64,000 nt of DNA from Gluconobacter kanchanaburiensis NBRC 103587 (GTDB taxonomy: Bacteria > Pseudomonadota > Alphaproteobacteria > Acetobacterales > Acetobacteraceae). The translations under genes and the position numbers were made by a program. Positions 1 to 8,628 of this stretch are shown piece by piece. The stretch is from positions 81,013-145,012 of the forward strand of contig NZ_BJVA01000007.1 in assembly GCF_007988905.1 (NCBI RefSeq), in the 5' to 3' direction. The notes beneath the pieces were generated by a model, which had not been told where the DNA came from, made no database searches, and was given only the letters and a program-made list of their open reading frames with translations. Every line of letters starts with the position of its first letter. Position 1 is the stretch's first letter.

Positions 1-1259
1 GTGTCAGCAACAATTCCGGCGGCGCGCTGATCCAGCGTGGTCCGGCCTTCACCGAAATGGCGCTGTTCGGCCAGATGGGTGCGGACGGCAAACTGCATCT
101 CGTCAATCATCTCGGCATCCGTCTGGACGGCAATCCGGAGCAGATCCTCGCCGCCGTGCAGACGGGACAGTTGCCCGAACCAGCCATCGACTGGAACGCC
201 GGACGCGGTCACGACGAAAATTACGCCACCCATATCCGTGATGTGGATGCCGATACGCCCGCCCGGTTCAATGCCGATCCCAGCCGCTGGTATGAAGCTG
301 CGGGATGCGCGGGTAAGCTGGTCGTGTTTGCGGTGCGTCTGGATACGTTCGAGGCGGACAAAAATCCGGCCGTGTTCTATATCGGAACGAACAGCACGTC
401 CGATCTTGAAGACCTCCGCCGTCATGCCCTGACCCATTTCGACGAACTGCCGATCGCCGGTGAGTATCTGCACCGCGATGCATTCGACATCGCCGAGAAA
501 TACGGTAAGGACACGTTTGCGGTCATTCGCTATTTCGGCACGAAATACCTGCCGAAATTTTTCTCGATGAAGTCCCGCTTCGACGTTTTCGCGCAGAAAC
601 TGCCATTCCTGTCCGACCATTTCAGCGATCTGGCGATGCAGTTCCTCAGCCGTTTCCTGCCCAAGCAGCTCCCCAAGCGCATGTGTGAGTATCGTGACCG
701 TTTCGAGCATCACCTGATGCTCAAGGTCTCGGCCTCCATGACTGGGCCTGTTCGGACCTATCTGGAACAGTGGGCCTCAGGCACGGGGGGCGCTTTCTTC
801 GAATGTACGCCCGAAGAAGGCAAGCTTGCCTTCCTGCACCGCTTTGCCGCGGCCGGTGCTGCTGTGCGGTACCGCGCAATCCACACGAAAACGGCCGAAG
901 ATATCGTGGCGCTTGATGTCGCCCTGCGCCGCAATGATCGTGAATGGTTCGAGGTTCTGCCGAAGGAGATCGAGGACAAGATCATCGTCAAACTCTATTA
1001 CGGTCATTTCTTCTGCCACGTGATGCACCAGGATTACGTGATCAAAAAGGGCTACAACGCCATGCAGGTGGAGCACGACATGCTCCCCGGACTGGACGCC
1101 CGTGGCGCGCGCTATCCGGCGGAACATAATGTCGGGCATCTCTACAAGGCGCCGGACGAGATGGTCGCTCATTACCGCAGCCTTGATCCCTGCAACTGCT
1201 TCAACCCCGGCATTGGCCTTGCGCCCAAGACCCGGAACTGGGTTGCCGAGAGCGTCTGA
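1..1259 (+). CDS. dld: Quinone-dependent D-lactate dehydrogenase, 3' part (5' end outside window)
   Basis: Membrane-associated FAD enzyme that oxidises D-lactate to pyruvate and passes electrons to quinone. The reading frame is open from base 3 (VSNNSGGALIQRGPAFTEMA), so the gene begins before the window; about 418 codons are visible against roughly 570 residues for E. coli Dld. Seen directly: the FAD-domain NNSGG motif at the edge, then the cap and membrane-binding domain with segments closely matching Dld, such as VNHLGI, DADTPARFNADPSRW, FAVRLDTFEADKNPAVFYIG, RFAAAGAAVRYRAIH, YPAEHNVGHLYKAP and the terminal NPGIG. An ATG at 57 lies inside the protein and is not the start. The stop codon sits in the loop of a hairpin. 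It faces the TonB receptor gene convergently. Confidence 0.95.
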   Translation, partial: VSNNSGGALIQRGPAFTEMALFGQMGADGKLHLVNHLGIRLDGNPEQILAAVQTGQLPEPAIDWNAGRGHDENYATHIRDVDADTPARFNADPSRWYEAAGCAGKLVVFAVRLDTFEADKNPAVFYIGTNSTSDLEDLRRHALTHFDELPIAGEYLHRDAFDIAEKYGKDTFAVIRYFGTKYLPKFFSMKSRFDVFAQKLPFLSDHFSDLAMQFLSRFLPKQLPKRMCEYRDRFEHHLMLKVSASMTGPVRTYLEQWASGTGGAFFECTPEEGKLAFLHRFAAAGAAVRYRAIHTKTAEDIVALDVALRRNDREWFEVLPKEIEDKIIVKLYYGHFFCHVMHQDYVIKKGYNAMQVEHDMLPGLDARGARYPAEHNVGHLYKAPDEMVAHYRSLDPCNCFNPGIGLAPKTRNWVAESV

Positions 1260-1268
1260 CGCTCTCGG
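1246..1268 (+). terminator. Hairpin over the dld stop codon, candidate terminator
   Basis: Nine-base perfect arms CCGAGAGCG and CGCTCTCGG enclose TCTGA, which contains the dld stop codon. Only a weak T-rich stretch follows, so termination is plausible rather than certain. The hairpin is symmetrical and could also serve the convergent TonB receptor gene that ends at 1291. Confidence 0.5.
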
Positions 1269-1290
1269 TTCTGTTGCGGTCCGACTCCCC

Positions 1291-3429
1291 TTAGAATGCG
1301 GCGGTCAGGTTCATGTTGAAAGACCGCCCCATTCCCGGCAACGGCCCCAGAACACCCGTAGCGTCGTAATCTCCTAGCGAGAGACCGCCGAGCGGCAGGT
1401 AATATCGCTGGTTCAGCACGTTCGCGAGCTCGGCATTGAGCGTGAAATACCGCCAGCGATAGCTTCCCCCAAGCCCCAGCAGAGCATAGCCGGGCGTGCG
1501 GGGCTCGTTGCGCAGCCAGTCCACGGTGTTCTTGGATTTCACGAGCGTCACCTCGACGCGACCTGTCCAGTTTTCATAGGTCTCGTGGAGCCCGATCAGG
1601 CCATTCGCAGGCATCTGGTGATACAGGCCCGAATGCGTGACCAGATCCACACCGCGCACCCAGTTGATATTCCCGACCAACTCGCCCCTGCCGTAAGCTC
1701 GTTTGTCCCACAGGCGCACGGAGCCTGAGGCGTTGATGCCGTAGCTTTGGGCATTGTGATTGACGAATTTCAGCATCGACAGCCCGTTTGAGAAGCGGCT
1801 CAACCGCCGGACGTTAATGTAATTGTGCGTGTAGGTATAAAACGGCTGGATCTTCAGATCCCAGCGCTGGGTCGGGTTCGGATCATGCCAGTCCACCGTG
1901 ACGCTGGCCGTATTGGCGACTTCGGGCGACAGGTTCAGGTTCCCCACATAACCGTTGCCATCGCCAAACCAGCCGATCATCCGTGTCGCCATGCTGCCCA
2001 TGCCCCAGGCATAACGTTCATACAGGTTTGGCGAGCGCGTCTTGCGGGCATAGCCGCCTTCGATGGACAGGCTGTCCAGCGGCTTCCAACGTCCTGTTGC
2101 GGTCACGTCGAAATTGACGTCCGTGCGCCCGCGTGACGCCTGATTGAACCGCTCCGCAGCCATCGCATCGGCCATGGACATCATCCCTGTCCAGGAATAG
2201 GGCGCGACCTTGCCCGTATTCATCATCACCAGATCGTTGCGGAATCCGAGTTGTGTGGAAAAGCGGGGCAGCCACTGCGCGTCCCATTCCGCGAAATGAC
2301 CCAGCCGGTCCCGATGGCCGTTGTTGATGTTGTGATAGGTGCCCGGCCCCATCATCATGCTGCCCTGAAGCGGCGGCCACCAGTCGTTCAGTCCGTTATG
2401 GTCGAAGGAGCTGCCCAGTTTGAGCGTGTGCTTCAGCCCGAGCGGAATAGTCGCCTTGATTGCATAGGTCGCCGTTCGCGCATCCGTGTTCATTGGCATA
2501 CCCGTGGTCGCGCTGTGCCCGCCCTTGTCCGAAAGCATGTCCATGACATGCGTTACCCGTTGCCAGGAGCCGCGCACATCGAGCGTGCCCCAGTTGAAGT
2601 CGCCCTTATACTTGCCGTTCACGAAGGTCGAGCGGTTGTTGGTCATGTCCATGTACTGGTTGGGAAAACCTTCATAGGGGATATCCTGCTGACCGAAGGT
2701 CAGGGCCAGAAGATGGTTGGCCTTCTTCACGCCCAACGTCACGGCATGGTTGAAGCTCAGATACTCGGTGGAGCGCACGCGCTGCCCGCTCCCGCCTGCC
2801 TGATAGTCGCTGGCATGGGAATAAGAGGCCGTATAGCGCAGGCTGAACATGTCATTGGCGACCGTCAAAGACCCCGAAGCCCCCGAACCGCCGCCATTGC
2901 TGCGATAATCCCCCCGCACATGCCCAGTCACGAGGATATTGCCCGTTTTGGCAAAGAGCGGGTCTTTGCGCTCGATCTCGACGGTCCCGCCGATACTGTC
3001 TCCGCCCAGACTCACGGGCGTGATCCCCGCAATCGCTACGGCACGCGAGACGCTGTCCGGATCGACGTAAGACATGGCGGGATTCATATGGTTCGGACAG
3101 GCGGCATCAATCCGCATGCCGTCCACGAGCGTCGCCACCCGGTCGTCGGCCATGCCGTTCAGGACAGGCAGGGCGGAGACGCCGCCTGCGGAATAGGTGC
3201 TGTAACCGAGCGCATGGTCCAGAAGATGCGCTGTATCCGCGCTGCTTGTCTGGGGCTGGTGTACGCCGATGACGCTCAACTGTTCGGTCTTGGCAGACTC
3301 GACGGAGTCCGGCTGAGAGAGGGCATCCTGTGCGGATGCTCCTGAAAAGGTACTCAGGGTAAAGAAAATGGCCGTCAGGCACGGGCGCGCATAACCTGCG
3401 TCAGTGCGGGTCCTGTAAAGGGGGAGCAT
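1291..3429 (-). CDS. TonB-dependent copper receptor (OprC-like)
   Basis: Outer-membrane 22-strand barrel with an N-terminal plug, driven by TonB. From the ATG at 3429 the protein has 712 residues and begins with a signal peptide ending near GASAQ; the frame is open farther upstream, but a GAGG lies nine bases before this ATG. The plug holds LVDGMRIDAACPNHMNP: Cys111 and Met115 form CxxxM, and THVM gives His294 and Met296 as HxM. OprC of Pseudomonas aeruginosa binds copper with CxxxM and HxM residues 180 positions apart; here they are 183 apart. The protein ends in Phe, as outer-membrane barrels do. The gene lies downstream of a Met/His/Cys-rich DUF2946-like gene, probably in one transcript. 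Copper as substrate is an inference. Confidence 0.88.
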   Translation of the reverse strand: MLPLYRTRTDAGYARPCLTAIFFTLSTFSGASAQDALSQPDSVESAKTEQLSVIGVHQPQTSSADTAHLLDHALGYSTYSAGGVSALPVLNGMADDRVATLVDGMRIDAACPNHMNPAMSYVDPDSVSRAVAIAGITPVSLGGDSIGGTVEIERKDPLFAKTGNILVTGHVRGDYRSNGGGSGASGSLTVANDMFSLRYTASYSHASDYQAGGSGQRVRSTEYLSFNHAVTLGVKKANHLLALTFGQQDIPYEGFPNQYMDMTNNRSTFVNGKYKGDFNWGTLDVRGSWQRVTHVMDMLSDKGGHSATTGMPMNTDARTATYAIKATIPLGLKHTLKLGSSFDHNGLNDWWPPLQGSMMMGPGTYHNINNGHRDRLGHFAEWDAQWLPRFSTQLGFRNDLVMMNTGKVAPYSWTGMMSMADAMAAERFNQASRGRTDVNFDVTATGRWKPLDSLSIEGGYARKTRSPNLYERYAWGMGSMATRMIGWFGDGNGYVGNLNLSPEVANTASVTVDWHDPNPTQRWDLKIQPFYTYTHNYINVRRLSRFSNGLSMLKFVNHNAQSYGINASGSVRLWDKRAYGRGELVGNINWVRGVDLVTHSGLYHQMPANGLIGLHETYENWTGRVEVTLVKSKNTVDWLRNEPRTPGYALLGLGGSYRWRYFTLNAELANVLNQRYYLPLGGLSLGDYDATGVLGPLPGMGRSFNMNLTAAF

Positions 3430-3543
3430 GATCCACATCCTCGACTGATCTGAAAACCAGTCACGGCGGATCATGCTCCGCAGGCTGTCCCGAAAGAGAC
3501 AGACCGCAGGCAGTTTCGTCTTCCGCCATGACCACAATGGGGG

Positions 3544-3978
3544 TCAGACGAGGTGAGGTGGCCCTCGGGAAGGGGGAAGCAGTCGCCAGATCGAGGGAGG
3601 CGCACGCGGTGCACCAGGCGTCTGGCGGATCTGACGTCCTATGATCCCACAGGCTGGTAGCACAGGCAGACTGACCAGAATGACCGTCAGAAGCTGCAAC
3701 AGCGGACAGAGCGGGCAGGTACCGTCATGCGAATGGTGATGATGCTGATGTCCGGCGGTCATGCCGGGCATCGGCCCGGCCATTTGCTCTGTCATCACCA
3801 TGGGGGATGGTGCAATGTCGATGCCCGTCAAGCGCTCGATCGTCGCCCGGGGACTTTCTTCGGGGTAGGAACATCCCTGAAGAACGAGCTGCCCTAGAAA
3901 CCCCAGAAGAACCATGGCGATGACTGCAAGCGCAGACAGACCGGACCGTCGGTTCGAGGGGAAGAAGAGGCGAGACAT
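3544..3978 (-). CDS. DUF2946-like Met/His/Cys-rich membrane or exported protein
   Basis: A 144-residue protein with a hydrophobic N-terminus (residues 14-34, ending in a lipobox-like LQGC), then a metal-ligand-rich stretch: Met60, 62, 66, 70 and 73, a His run at 77-84, and Cys88 and Cys91 in DGTCPLCPLLQ. A second hydrophobic segment covers about 93-110, and the tail is Pro/Arg-rich. The His tract followed by CPxC is the hallmark of the DUF2946 family, often found beside copper TonB receptors. It lies 114 bases upstream of the receptor on the same strand, so the two are probably co-transcribed and metal-related. Biochemical role unknown; a periplasmic copper carrier or chaperone is an inference. 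Confidence 0.75.
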   Translation of the reverse strand: MSRLFFPSNRRSGLSALAVIAMVLLGFLGQLVLQGCSYPEESPRATIERLTGIDIAPSPMVMTEQMAGPMPGMTAGHQHHHHSHDGTCPLCPLLQLLTVILVSLPVLPACGIIGRQIRQTPGAPRAPPSIWRLLPPSRGPPHLV

Positions 3979-4083
3979 GACACCGGCATCTGGCGCGCGC
4001 CTCCCGCGTCGGTCAAGAGTGCGAAATACGTCCCGACCCTATGTTTCTGCCTGTTTTGAGCCGATTATAGGATCTGTGTTGCG

Positions 4084-4974
4084 TCAGTGCAGAGACTTCT
4101 GTCGGCCAGTCAGTACATTCCCCGCTGAGGCGGCAGCAATACACAGTACGCCCATCCAGCGCATTGCGGACAGGGCCTCATGCAGAAACACGAATCCTGA
4201 CAGAGCGCCCAGCATTGGCTCCATGCTCAGCAGGATCCCCAGGTCGCGCGGACTGAGGGTCCGCATGGCCATCATGTCCAGAATATACGGCACTGCTGAA
4301 GACAGGACCGCCACACTCAGCGCCGCTCCGCCCTGCCAGGGATGGGTCAGGACCGTCGGGATCGTCGGGATCAGGCAGGGCAGCAGCAAAATTCCCGCGG
4401 TACTCATGCCTAGTGTCGTGGCGACAGGGGCCGGGAAGATCTTCCCCATCCGCGTGCCGGTCAGGATATAGACTACCCAGCCGCAGCCGCTCAGAAGGGC
4501 CGCTGCCACGCCGAACAGATTGAGCGACGCCAGACCCGCTGTCGGTCCTTCGGGCCGCAGCAGCAGGAACAGCCCCATAACCACAAGCCCTGCCCAGCAC
4601 AGATCCAGCCAACGGCGGGAGCCGACCAGTGCCAGTGTCAGGGGACCGGTGAACTCAAGAGCAACGACCACACCCAATGGCAGCCGCACCAGCGCCACGT
4701 AAAAGCAGAAATTCATGATCGCGACAGAAGCGCCATAGGGCAGCAGCAGCTTTAGCCGCTCGACCGTCAGCGTGCCTGGCGTCGGCCGCCAGATGCACAG
4801 CAGGATCACAGCCGCCAGACAGACGCGCAGTCCCACCATGCCGGTCGGGCCAAACAGCGGGAACAGTCCTTTCGCGAGCGTTGCGCCGACCTGAAAGGAG
4901 GAAATTCCTCCGATCAGACATCCGACGGCCTTGAGCTGGCTATTCGATTCCGTGGAGCTGGCCGGTGATGACAC
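4084..4974 (-). CDS. rhtA: Threonine/homoserine exporter RhtA-like (DMT superfamily)
   Basis: Inner-membrane drug/metabolite transporter of 296 residues with ten hydrophobic segments and two EamA repeats, the normal size. Segments such as FGPTGMVGLRVCLAAVILL, RLPLGVVVALEFTGPLTLAL and SSAVPYILDMMAMRTLSPRD match the RhtA/YbiF branch, which exports threonine and homoserine; the exact substrate here is inferred. Translation starts at a GTG (4974) only two bases after the parE stop, so it is probably translationally coupled to parE. The last codons are followed by about 100 bases before the DUF2946-like gene, where the next promoter must lie. Confidence 0.85.
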   Translation of the reverse strand: MSSPASSTESNSQLKAVGCLIGGISSFQVGATLAKGLFPLFGPTGMVGLRVCLAAVILLCIWRPTPGTLTVERLKLLLPYGASVAIMNFCFYVALVRLPLGVVVALEFTGPLTLALVGSRRWLDLCWAGLVVMGLFLLLRPEGPTAGLASLNLFGVAAALLSGCGWVVYILTGTRMGKIFPAPVATTLGMSTAGILLLPCLIPTIPTVLTHPWQGGAALSVAVLSSAVPYILDMMAMRTLSPRDLGILLSMEPMLGALSGFVFLHEALSAMRWMGVLCIAAASAGNVLTGRQKSLH

Positions 4975-4976
4975 GC

Positions 4977-6992
4977 TCAGACGTCGAGCTCGTCAACGGA
5001 GCGGGCGTGTTCCTGAATAAAGCGGAACCGCAGTTCCGGCTTGCGGCCCATCAGGCTTTCCACACGTTCGCTGGTCGCCAAACGGTCCTCGGGCGGCGTG
5101 ATGACGCGCAGAAGCGTCCGCCGGGCCGGGTCCATGGTCGTTTCCTTGAGATCCTTCACCGGCATCTCGCCCAGACCCTTGAACCGGGAGACCTCGACCT
5201 TCGCATTGGCCTTGAAATCTGTCTTGATCCGCCGCAGCCGGTCCTGATCGTTCATGGCATAGACCGTCTTTGGTCCATGCGTGATGCGATAGAGCGGAGG
5301 CTGGGCCAGATGCAGATGCCCCTGACGGATCAGTTCAGGCATTTCGCGATAGAAAAACGTCATCAGAAGCGAGGCGATATGCGCTCCGTCCACGTCGGCA
5401 TCCGTCATGATGATGACGCGCCCATAGCGCAGACGGCTGATATCGAACGATGCCCCGATGCCGCAGCCCAGTGCCTCGGTCAGATCCCGAAGTTCCTGAT
5501 TGGCCCGCAGCTTGTCGGTCGTGGCGGAGGCCACGTTGAGGATCTTGCCCCGTAGCGGCAGCACGGCCTGTGTCTCGCGGTCGCGCGCCTGACGGGCGGA
5601 ACCGCCAGCCGATTCGCCCTCCACGAGGAACAGTTCCGTCTCGGCGGCATTTTCGCGTGTGCAATCCGTCAGCTTGCCCGGAAGGCGCAGCTTGCGCGTG
5701 GCGCTCTTGCGAGCCGTGTCCTTGACTTCGCGGCGGCGCAAACGCTCTTCCGCACGTTCCACCATGAAGGCCAGCAGACTGTCCGCCTGTTGCGGATTGC
5801 CGCCCAGCCAGTGATCCACGCGGTCGCGCAGCGCACCCTCGACCAGTCGCGATGCCTCCTGAGAAGTCAGCTTGTCCTTGGTCTGGCCCTGAAACTGTGG
5901 ATCGCGAATGAAGACCGAGAGCTTGGCGGCCACGGAGCCGAGAACATCTTCCGCCGAAATGGCCGCCGCCCGCTTGACCTTCCGCTGATCGCCCCAGGCC
6001 CGCAACCCCTTCACCAGAGCCGCGCGGAACCCGGCTTCATGTGTGCCGCCCTGAGGCGTGGGAATCGTGTTGCAGAACGAGGACAGGGTCGCTGTTCCGC
6101 TCTCAAGGAACGCCACAGCCCATTCTACGCGCCCCCCCGTGCGGCCGTCGGCTGCGATCGGTAGGTCCACGTCTCCCGCCCAGAGCGGTGTCAGCAGATC
6201 CGGATCAGGCCCGAGTTCCGCGGAAAGGGCATCTTCCAGCCCGTTGGGGAACTGGATGGTGGCCTCAACCGGCGTCTCGTCGCCTGCCTTGATCAGGGAA
6301 GGTTCGCATTTCCACTGGATCGTCACTCCCCGGAACAGTGCTGCTTTGGAGCAGCACATCCGGTAGAGCCGGGCAGGAGAGAAATGATGATTGCCGAAGA
6401 TTTCCGGATCGGGCGTAAAGCGCACGGTTGTGCCGCGTCGGTTGGGCGCGTTGCCCACTTCAGCCAACGGCGCCAGCGAGACACCGCGCACGAAATCCTG
6501 CCGGTACAGCGTCCTATCCCGTGCGACCTCGACTTCCAGCTTCTCGGACAGCGCGTTGACCACCGAACTGCCCACACCATGCAGGCCGCCGGACGTGTCA
6601 TAGGCCTTGCCCGAGAATTTTCCGCCCGCATGAAGCGTGGTGAAAATCACCTCAAGCGCGGATTTTTCGGGAAATTTCGGATGAGGGGCAGTCGGGATGC
6701 CACGGCCATTGTCGCGCACCATGAGCGTGCGCGAGCCTTCCAGCCGCACGTCGATGGTTGTGGCATGACCCGCCACCGCTTCGTCCATCGCATTGTCGAG
6801 GATTTCGGAGGCGAGGTGATGATACGCGGTATCATCCGTCCCGCCGATATACATGCCCGGACGGCGCCGGACGGGTTCAAGCCCTTCCAGCACCTCAATG
6901 TCGTGGGCACCATATTCCGTATCGACCGGCCCCTTGCGGGATGTTCCGGCCTTTGGTTTGCCTGTCTTGCCTGACTCGAACAGATCGCTCAT
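4977..6992 (-). CDS. parE: DNA topoisomerase IV subunit B
   Basis: ATPase subunit of topoisomerase IV, which with ParC decatenates daughter chromosomes. The protein has 671 residues, the ParE size rather than the longer GyrB. Seen in order: the GHKL ATPase domain with EILDNAMDEA, DNGRGIP and GGLHGVGSSVVNALS; the transducer; and the TOPRIM domain with EGESAGGSARQARDRETQ, PLRGKILNVASA and DADVDGAH. The residues after KILNV (ASATTDKL) are typical of ParE rather than GyrB. An ATG at 6992 begins MSDLFESG. rhtA follows with a two-base gap. The parC partner is not in the window. Confidence 0.95.
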   Translation of the reverse strand: MSDLFESGKTGKPKAGTSRKGPVDTEYGAHDIEVLEGLEPVRRRPGMYIGGTDDTAYHHLASEILDNAMDEAVAGHATTIDVRLEGSRTLMVRDNGRGIPTAPHPKFPEKSALEVIFTTLHAGGKFSGKAYDTSGGLHGVGSSVVNALSEKLEVEVARDRTLYRQDFVRGVSLAPLAEVGNAPNRRGTTVRFTPDPEIFGNHHFSPARLYRMCCSKAALFRGVTIQWKCEPSLIKAGDETPVEATIQFPNGLEDALSAELGPDPDLLTPLWAGDVDLPIAADGRTGGRVEWAVAFLESGTATLSSFCNTIPTPQGGTHEAGFRAALVKGLRAWGDQRKVKRAAAISAEDVLGSVAAKLSVFIRDPQFQGQTKDKLTSQEASRLVEGALRDRVDHWLGGNPQQADSLLAFMVERAEERLRRREVKDTARKSATRKLRLPGKLTDCTRENAAETELFLVEGESAGGSARQARDRETQAVLPLRGKILNVASATTDKLRANQELRDLTEALGCGIGASFDISRLRYGRVIIMTDADVDGAHIASLLMTFFYREMPELIRQGHLHLAQPPLYRITHGPKTVYAMNDQDRLRRIKTDFKANAKVEVSRFKGLGEMPVKDLKETTMDPARRTLLRVITPPEDRLATSERVESLMGRKPELRFRFIQEHARSVDELDV

Positions 6993-7075
6993 GTTTGCGT
7001 TGTCGCCGCCCGGCTAAGGAACGTCAAGCAAACCCTTTTGGTCAGGAACTCAAGCCGTTTGAGCAATCCAGCGTC

Positions 7076-7636
7076 TCAGGCGCGGTTCGTGCGGCGCGTC
7101 GCAGCCTTTTTCGTGACGCCCTTGCGGGAATGGCGGCTTACCGTCGAGGGTGCTTCGCAGCTTTCATAGGAAGCCGGCTGGGCAACGTCCTTGGCTTCGG
7201 CGTAATGGGCAAGGTCGGAAGACGTTTCCAGTGCGTTGATTTCGTCGAACATCGCTTCGCGCTGTTGGCAGAAGACCGTCCCGGACTTCAGGCCGCCGAG
7301 CGACTGGATGTCGGCGAGCTGCGTGATGTAATCATCATGCTCGACCTGCGCACGACGACCATAAGTCGTGCGGAAATAGCTGTTCAGGCGCTCGTCCGCA
7401 TTCAGCAGGGCCGGACGGAACTTGCTGACGAAGGCATTGTACCGTTCCTGAGCCTTGCAGGACAGTGCTGTCACCATAAGTTCGGATTTCAGACCGGCCA
7501 CGTCGAAAGCTTCGTGAGCGGGCGAATTACCGCAGTCCGCAGCGCGGGCGGAGAGGGGGTGAACGGCAGCAAGCGTAGCGCAGGAAAGCCCGACGGCAAA
7601 CAGGCTATTGACGGAACGGCGAAAGATCGACGGCAT
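7076..7636 (-). CDS. Exported hypothetical protein, about 186 residues
   Basis: I do not recognise a family. The ATG at 7636 gives MPSIFRRSVNSLFAVGLSC, a signal peptide with a positive start, a hydrophobic core and cleavage near SARAADCG, so the product is probably periplasmic. The frame stays open upstream, but those residues do not look like protein. The mature part is largely helical (for example KAQERYNAFVSKFRPALLNADERL) and has four cysteines, possibly two disulfides. The C-terminus from about 160 is basic and Thr/Arg-rich (SRKGVTKKAATRRTNRA). It is transcribed away from a lipoprotein gene across about 310 bases that contain two palindromes, and is followed by parE 83 bases away. Confidence 0.7.
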   Translation of the reverse strand: MPSIFRRSVNSLFAVGLSCATLAAVHPLSARAADCGNSPAHEAFDVAGLKSELMVTALSCKAQERYNAFVSKFRPALLNADERLNSYFRTTYGRRAQVEHDDYITQLADIQSLGGLKSGTVFCQQREAMFDEINALETSSDLAHYAEAKDVAQPASYESCEAPSTVSRHSRKGVTKKAATRRTNRA

Positions 7637-7775
7637 TGACAGACTCCACAAGACCGGGACGCCCGGCCACAACCACTGGAACAGACTACCCGCGGTCGAC
7701 CCCCTGCGAAAGCTGATTCTGCGTCTGAGGAACGTGCGGCAAGCCATTAATCCGAAACATTATTTCGTGGCAGAA

Positions 7776-7829
7776 AATTGGCGTTCTCCACCTCAAAGCC
7801 AATTTATCGCGTCGGGGGTATAAAATACC
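7776..7829. repeat. Two small palindromes between divergent exported-protein genes
   Basis: AATTGGC (7776-7782) is repeated inverted as GCCAATT (7798-7804), and GGTAT-AAA-ATACC occupies 7817-7829. They lie in the AT-richer gap between the genes starting at 7636 (minus) and 7949 (plus) and could be regulator sites. No function is shown by sequence alone. Confidence 0.4.
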
Positions 7830-7948
7830 GTCAAAATGGCGACAGTGCCTCCATGCAGTCTTTCGCCTCGTGCGGTCCTGTTCTACATCCGAACGTCTGT
7901 CCGCTGTGAAAACGCGGCCTGTCCAGTCACGATGCGTTGGAGTTGACC

Positions 7949-8494
7949 GTGCGTCTGCGAGGTTCTGCCATTACCCTGGGTTCGGCACTGGCCGTTTCCC
8001 TGCTTCTTTCCGGTTGTGCCCAGCAGCCGATCGTCCAGCGTTCCGTGGCCCCGAATCCCTTCGGCTACCAGCGGGCTTCTGCCGTCTGCCATGTCTCCGC
8101 CGTCAAGAAGGCTGCCGATGGTACGATGAGTGTGGATATGACGGTTCGCAGCGATGACGGCCTGTGTTCCATTGCCATCCAGAAGCCGTTAGGCGGTAGC
8201 TACGCCTCTTTCGGCGTCAATCCTCCGCCGACACACGGCAAGGCCTTCCTCTATAACTACGATGGCAAGACCTACGTGGATTACACGCCGGCCACAGCCT
8301 ATGCCGGAACAGACTCGTTTACGGCCGAGCTGATCCCCGGCGGTGGCCAGAAGCGCGAGCATCTGACAATTCACGCCACAGTGGATGCGACCGGCGTCGT
8401 TGTTGCAAAGCCGCCCGCAGTTGTTGCACCGACTCCAGCAAAGACGACGGCCCGGAAGGCCACCGTGCGTCATACGGTGCGTCGCAAGAAGTAA
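7949..8494 (+). CDS. Predicted lipoprotein with an Ig-like/cadherin-like domain
   Basis: GTG at 7949 is the preferred start because GGAG lies six bases upstream; a TTG at 7937 is also in frame. The 181-residue product has a lipoprotein signal with LLSGC, making Cys23 the lipidation site. The central part is beta-rich: PTHGKAFLYNYDGKTYVDYTP followed by AYAGTDSFTAELIP is the pattern of bacterial Ig/cadherin-like tandem domains (a single copy here). The C-terminal 40 residues are Ala/Pro then Lys/Arg-rich (TARKATVRHTVRRKK), perhaps contacting peptidoglycan or lipopolysaccharide. It ends before a strong terminator. Envelope location is well supported; its role is unknown. Confidence 0.75.
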   Translation: MRLRGSAITLGSALAVSLLLSGCAQQPIVQRSVAPNPFGYQRASAVCHVSAVKKAADGTMSVDMTVRSDDGLCSIAIQKPLGGSYASFGVNPPPTHGKAFLYNYDGKTYVDYTPATAYAGTDSFTAELIPGGGQKREHLTIHATVDATGVVVAKPPAVVAPTPAKTTARKATVRHTVRRKK

Positions 8495-8520
8495 GTTTCC
8501 TTCCAGCCATGGATCGGAAC

Positions 8521-8552
8521 AGGGCGGGGAGGCTTCTCTCCGCCCTTTTTTT
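8521..8552 (+). terminator. Rho-independent terminator after the lipoprotein gene
   Basis: GGGCGGGGAG pairs with CTCTCCGCCC (one G-T pair) across a short loop and is followed by a run of T. A textbook intrinsic terminator for the plus-strand lipoprotein gene. Confidence 0.9.
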
Positions 8553-8564
8553 GTCTGACAGGCG

Positions 8565-8600
8565 CGAAAAAACCGGCGGCTCCTTACGAAGCCGCCGGTT
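8565..8600 (-). terminator. Rho-independent terminator of the OmpA-family gene
   Basis: AACCGGCGGCT (8571-8581) pairs with AGCCGCCGGTT (8590-8600); on the minus strand the stem is followed by a T run (the A run at 8567-8572 of the plus strand). It lies 28 bases after the stop of the OmpA-family gene. Confidence 0.9.
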
Positions 8601-8628
8601 GAGCAGAAGGCTGGATCTGTTTTCCCGT

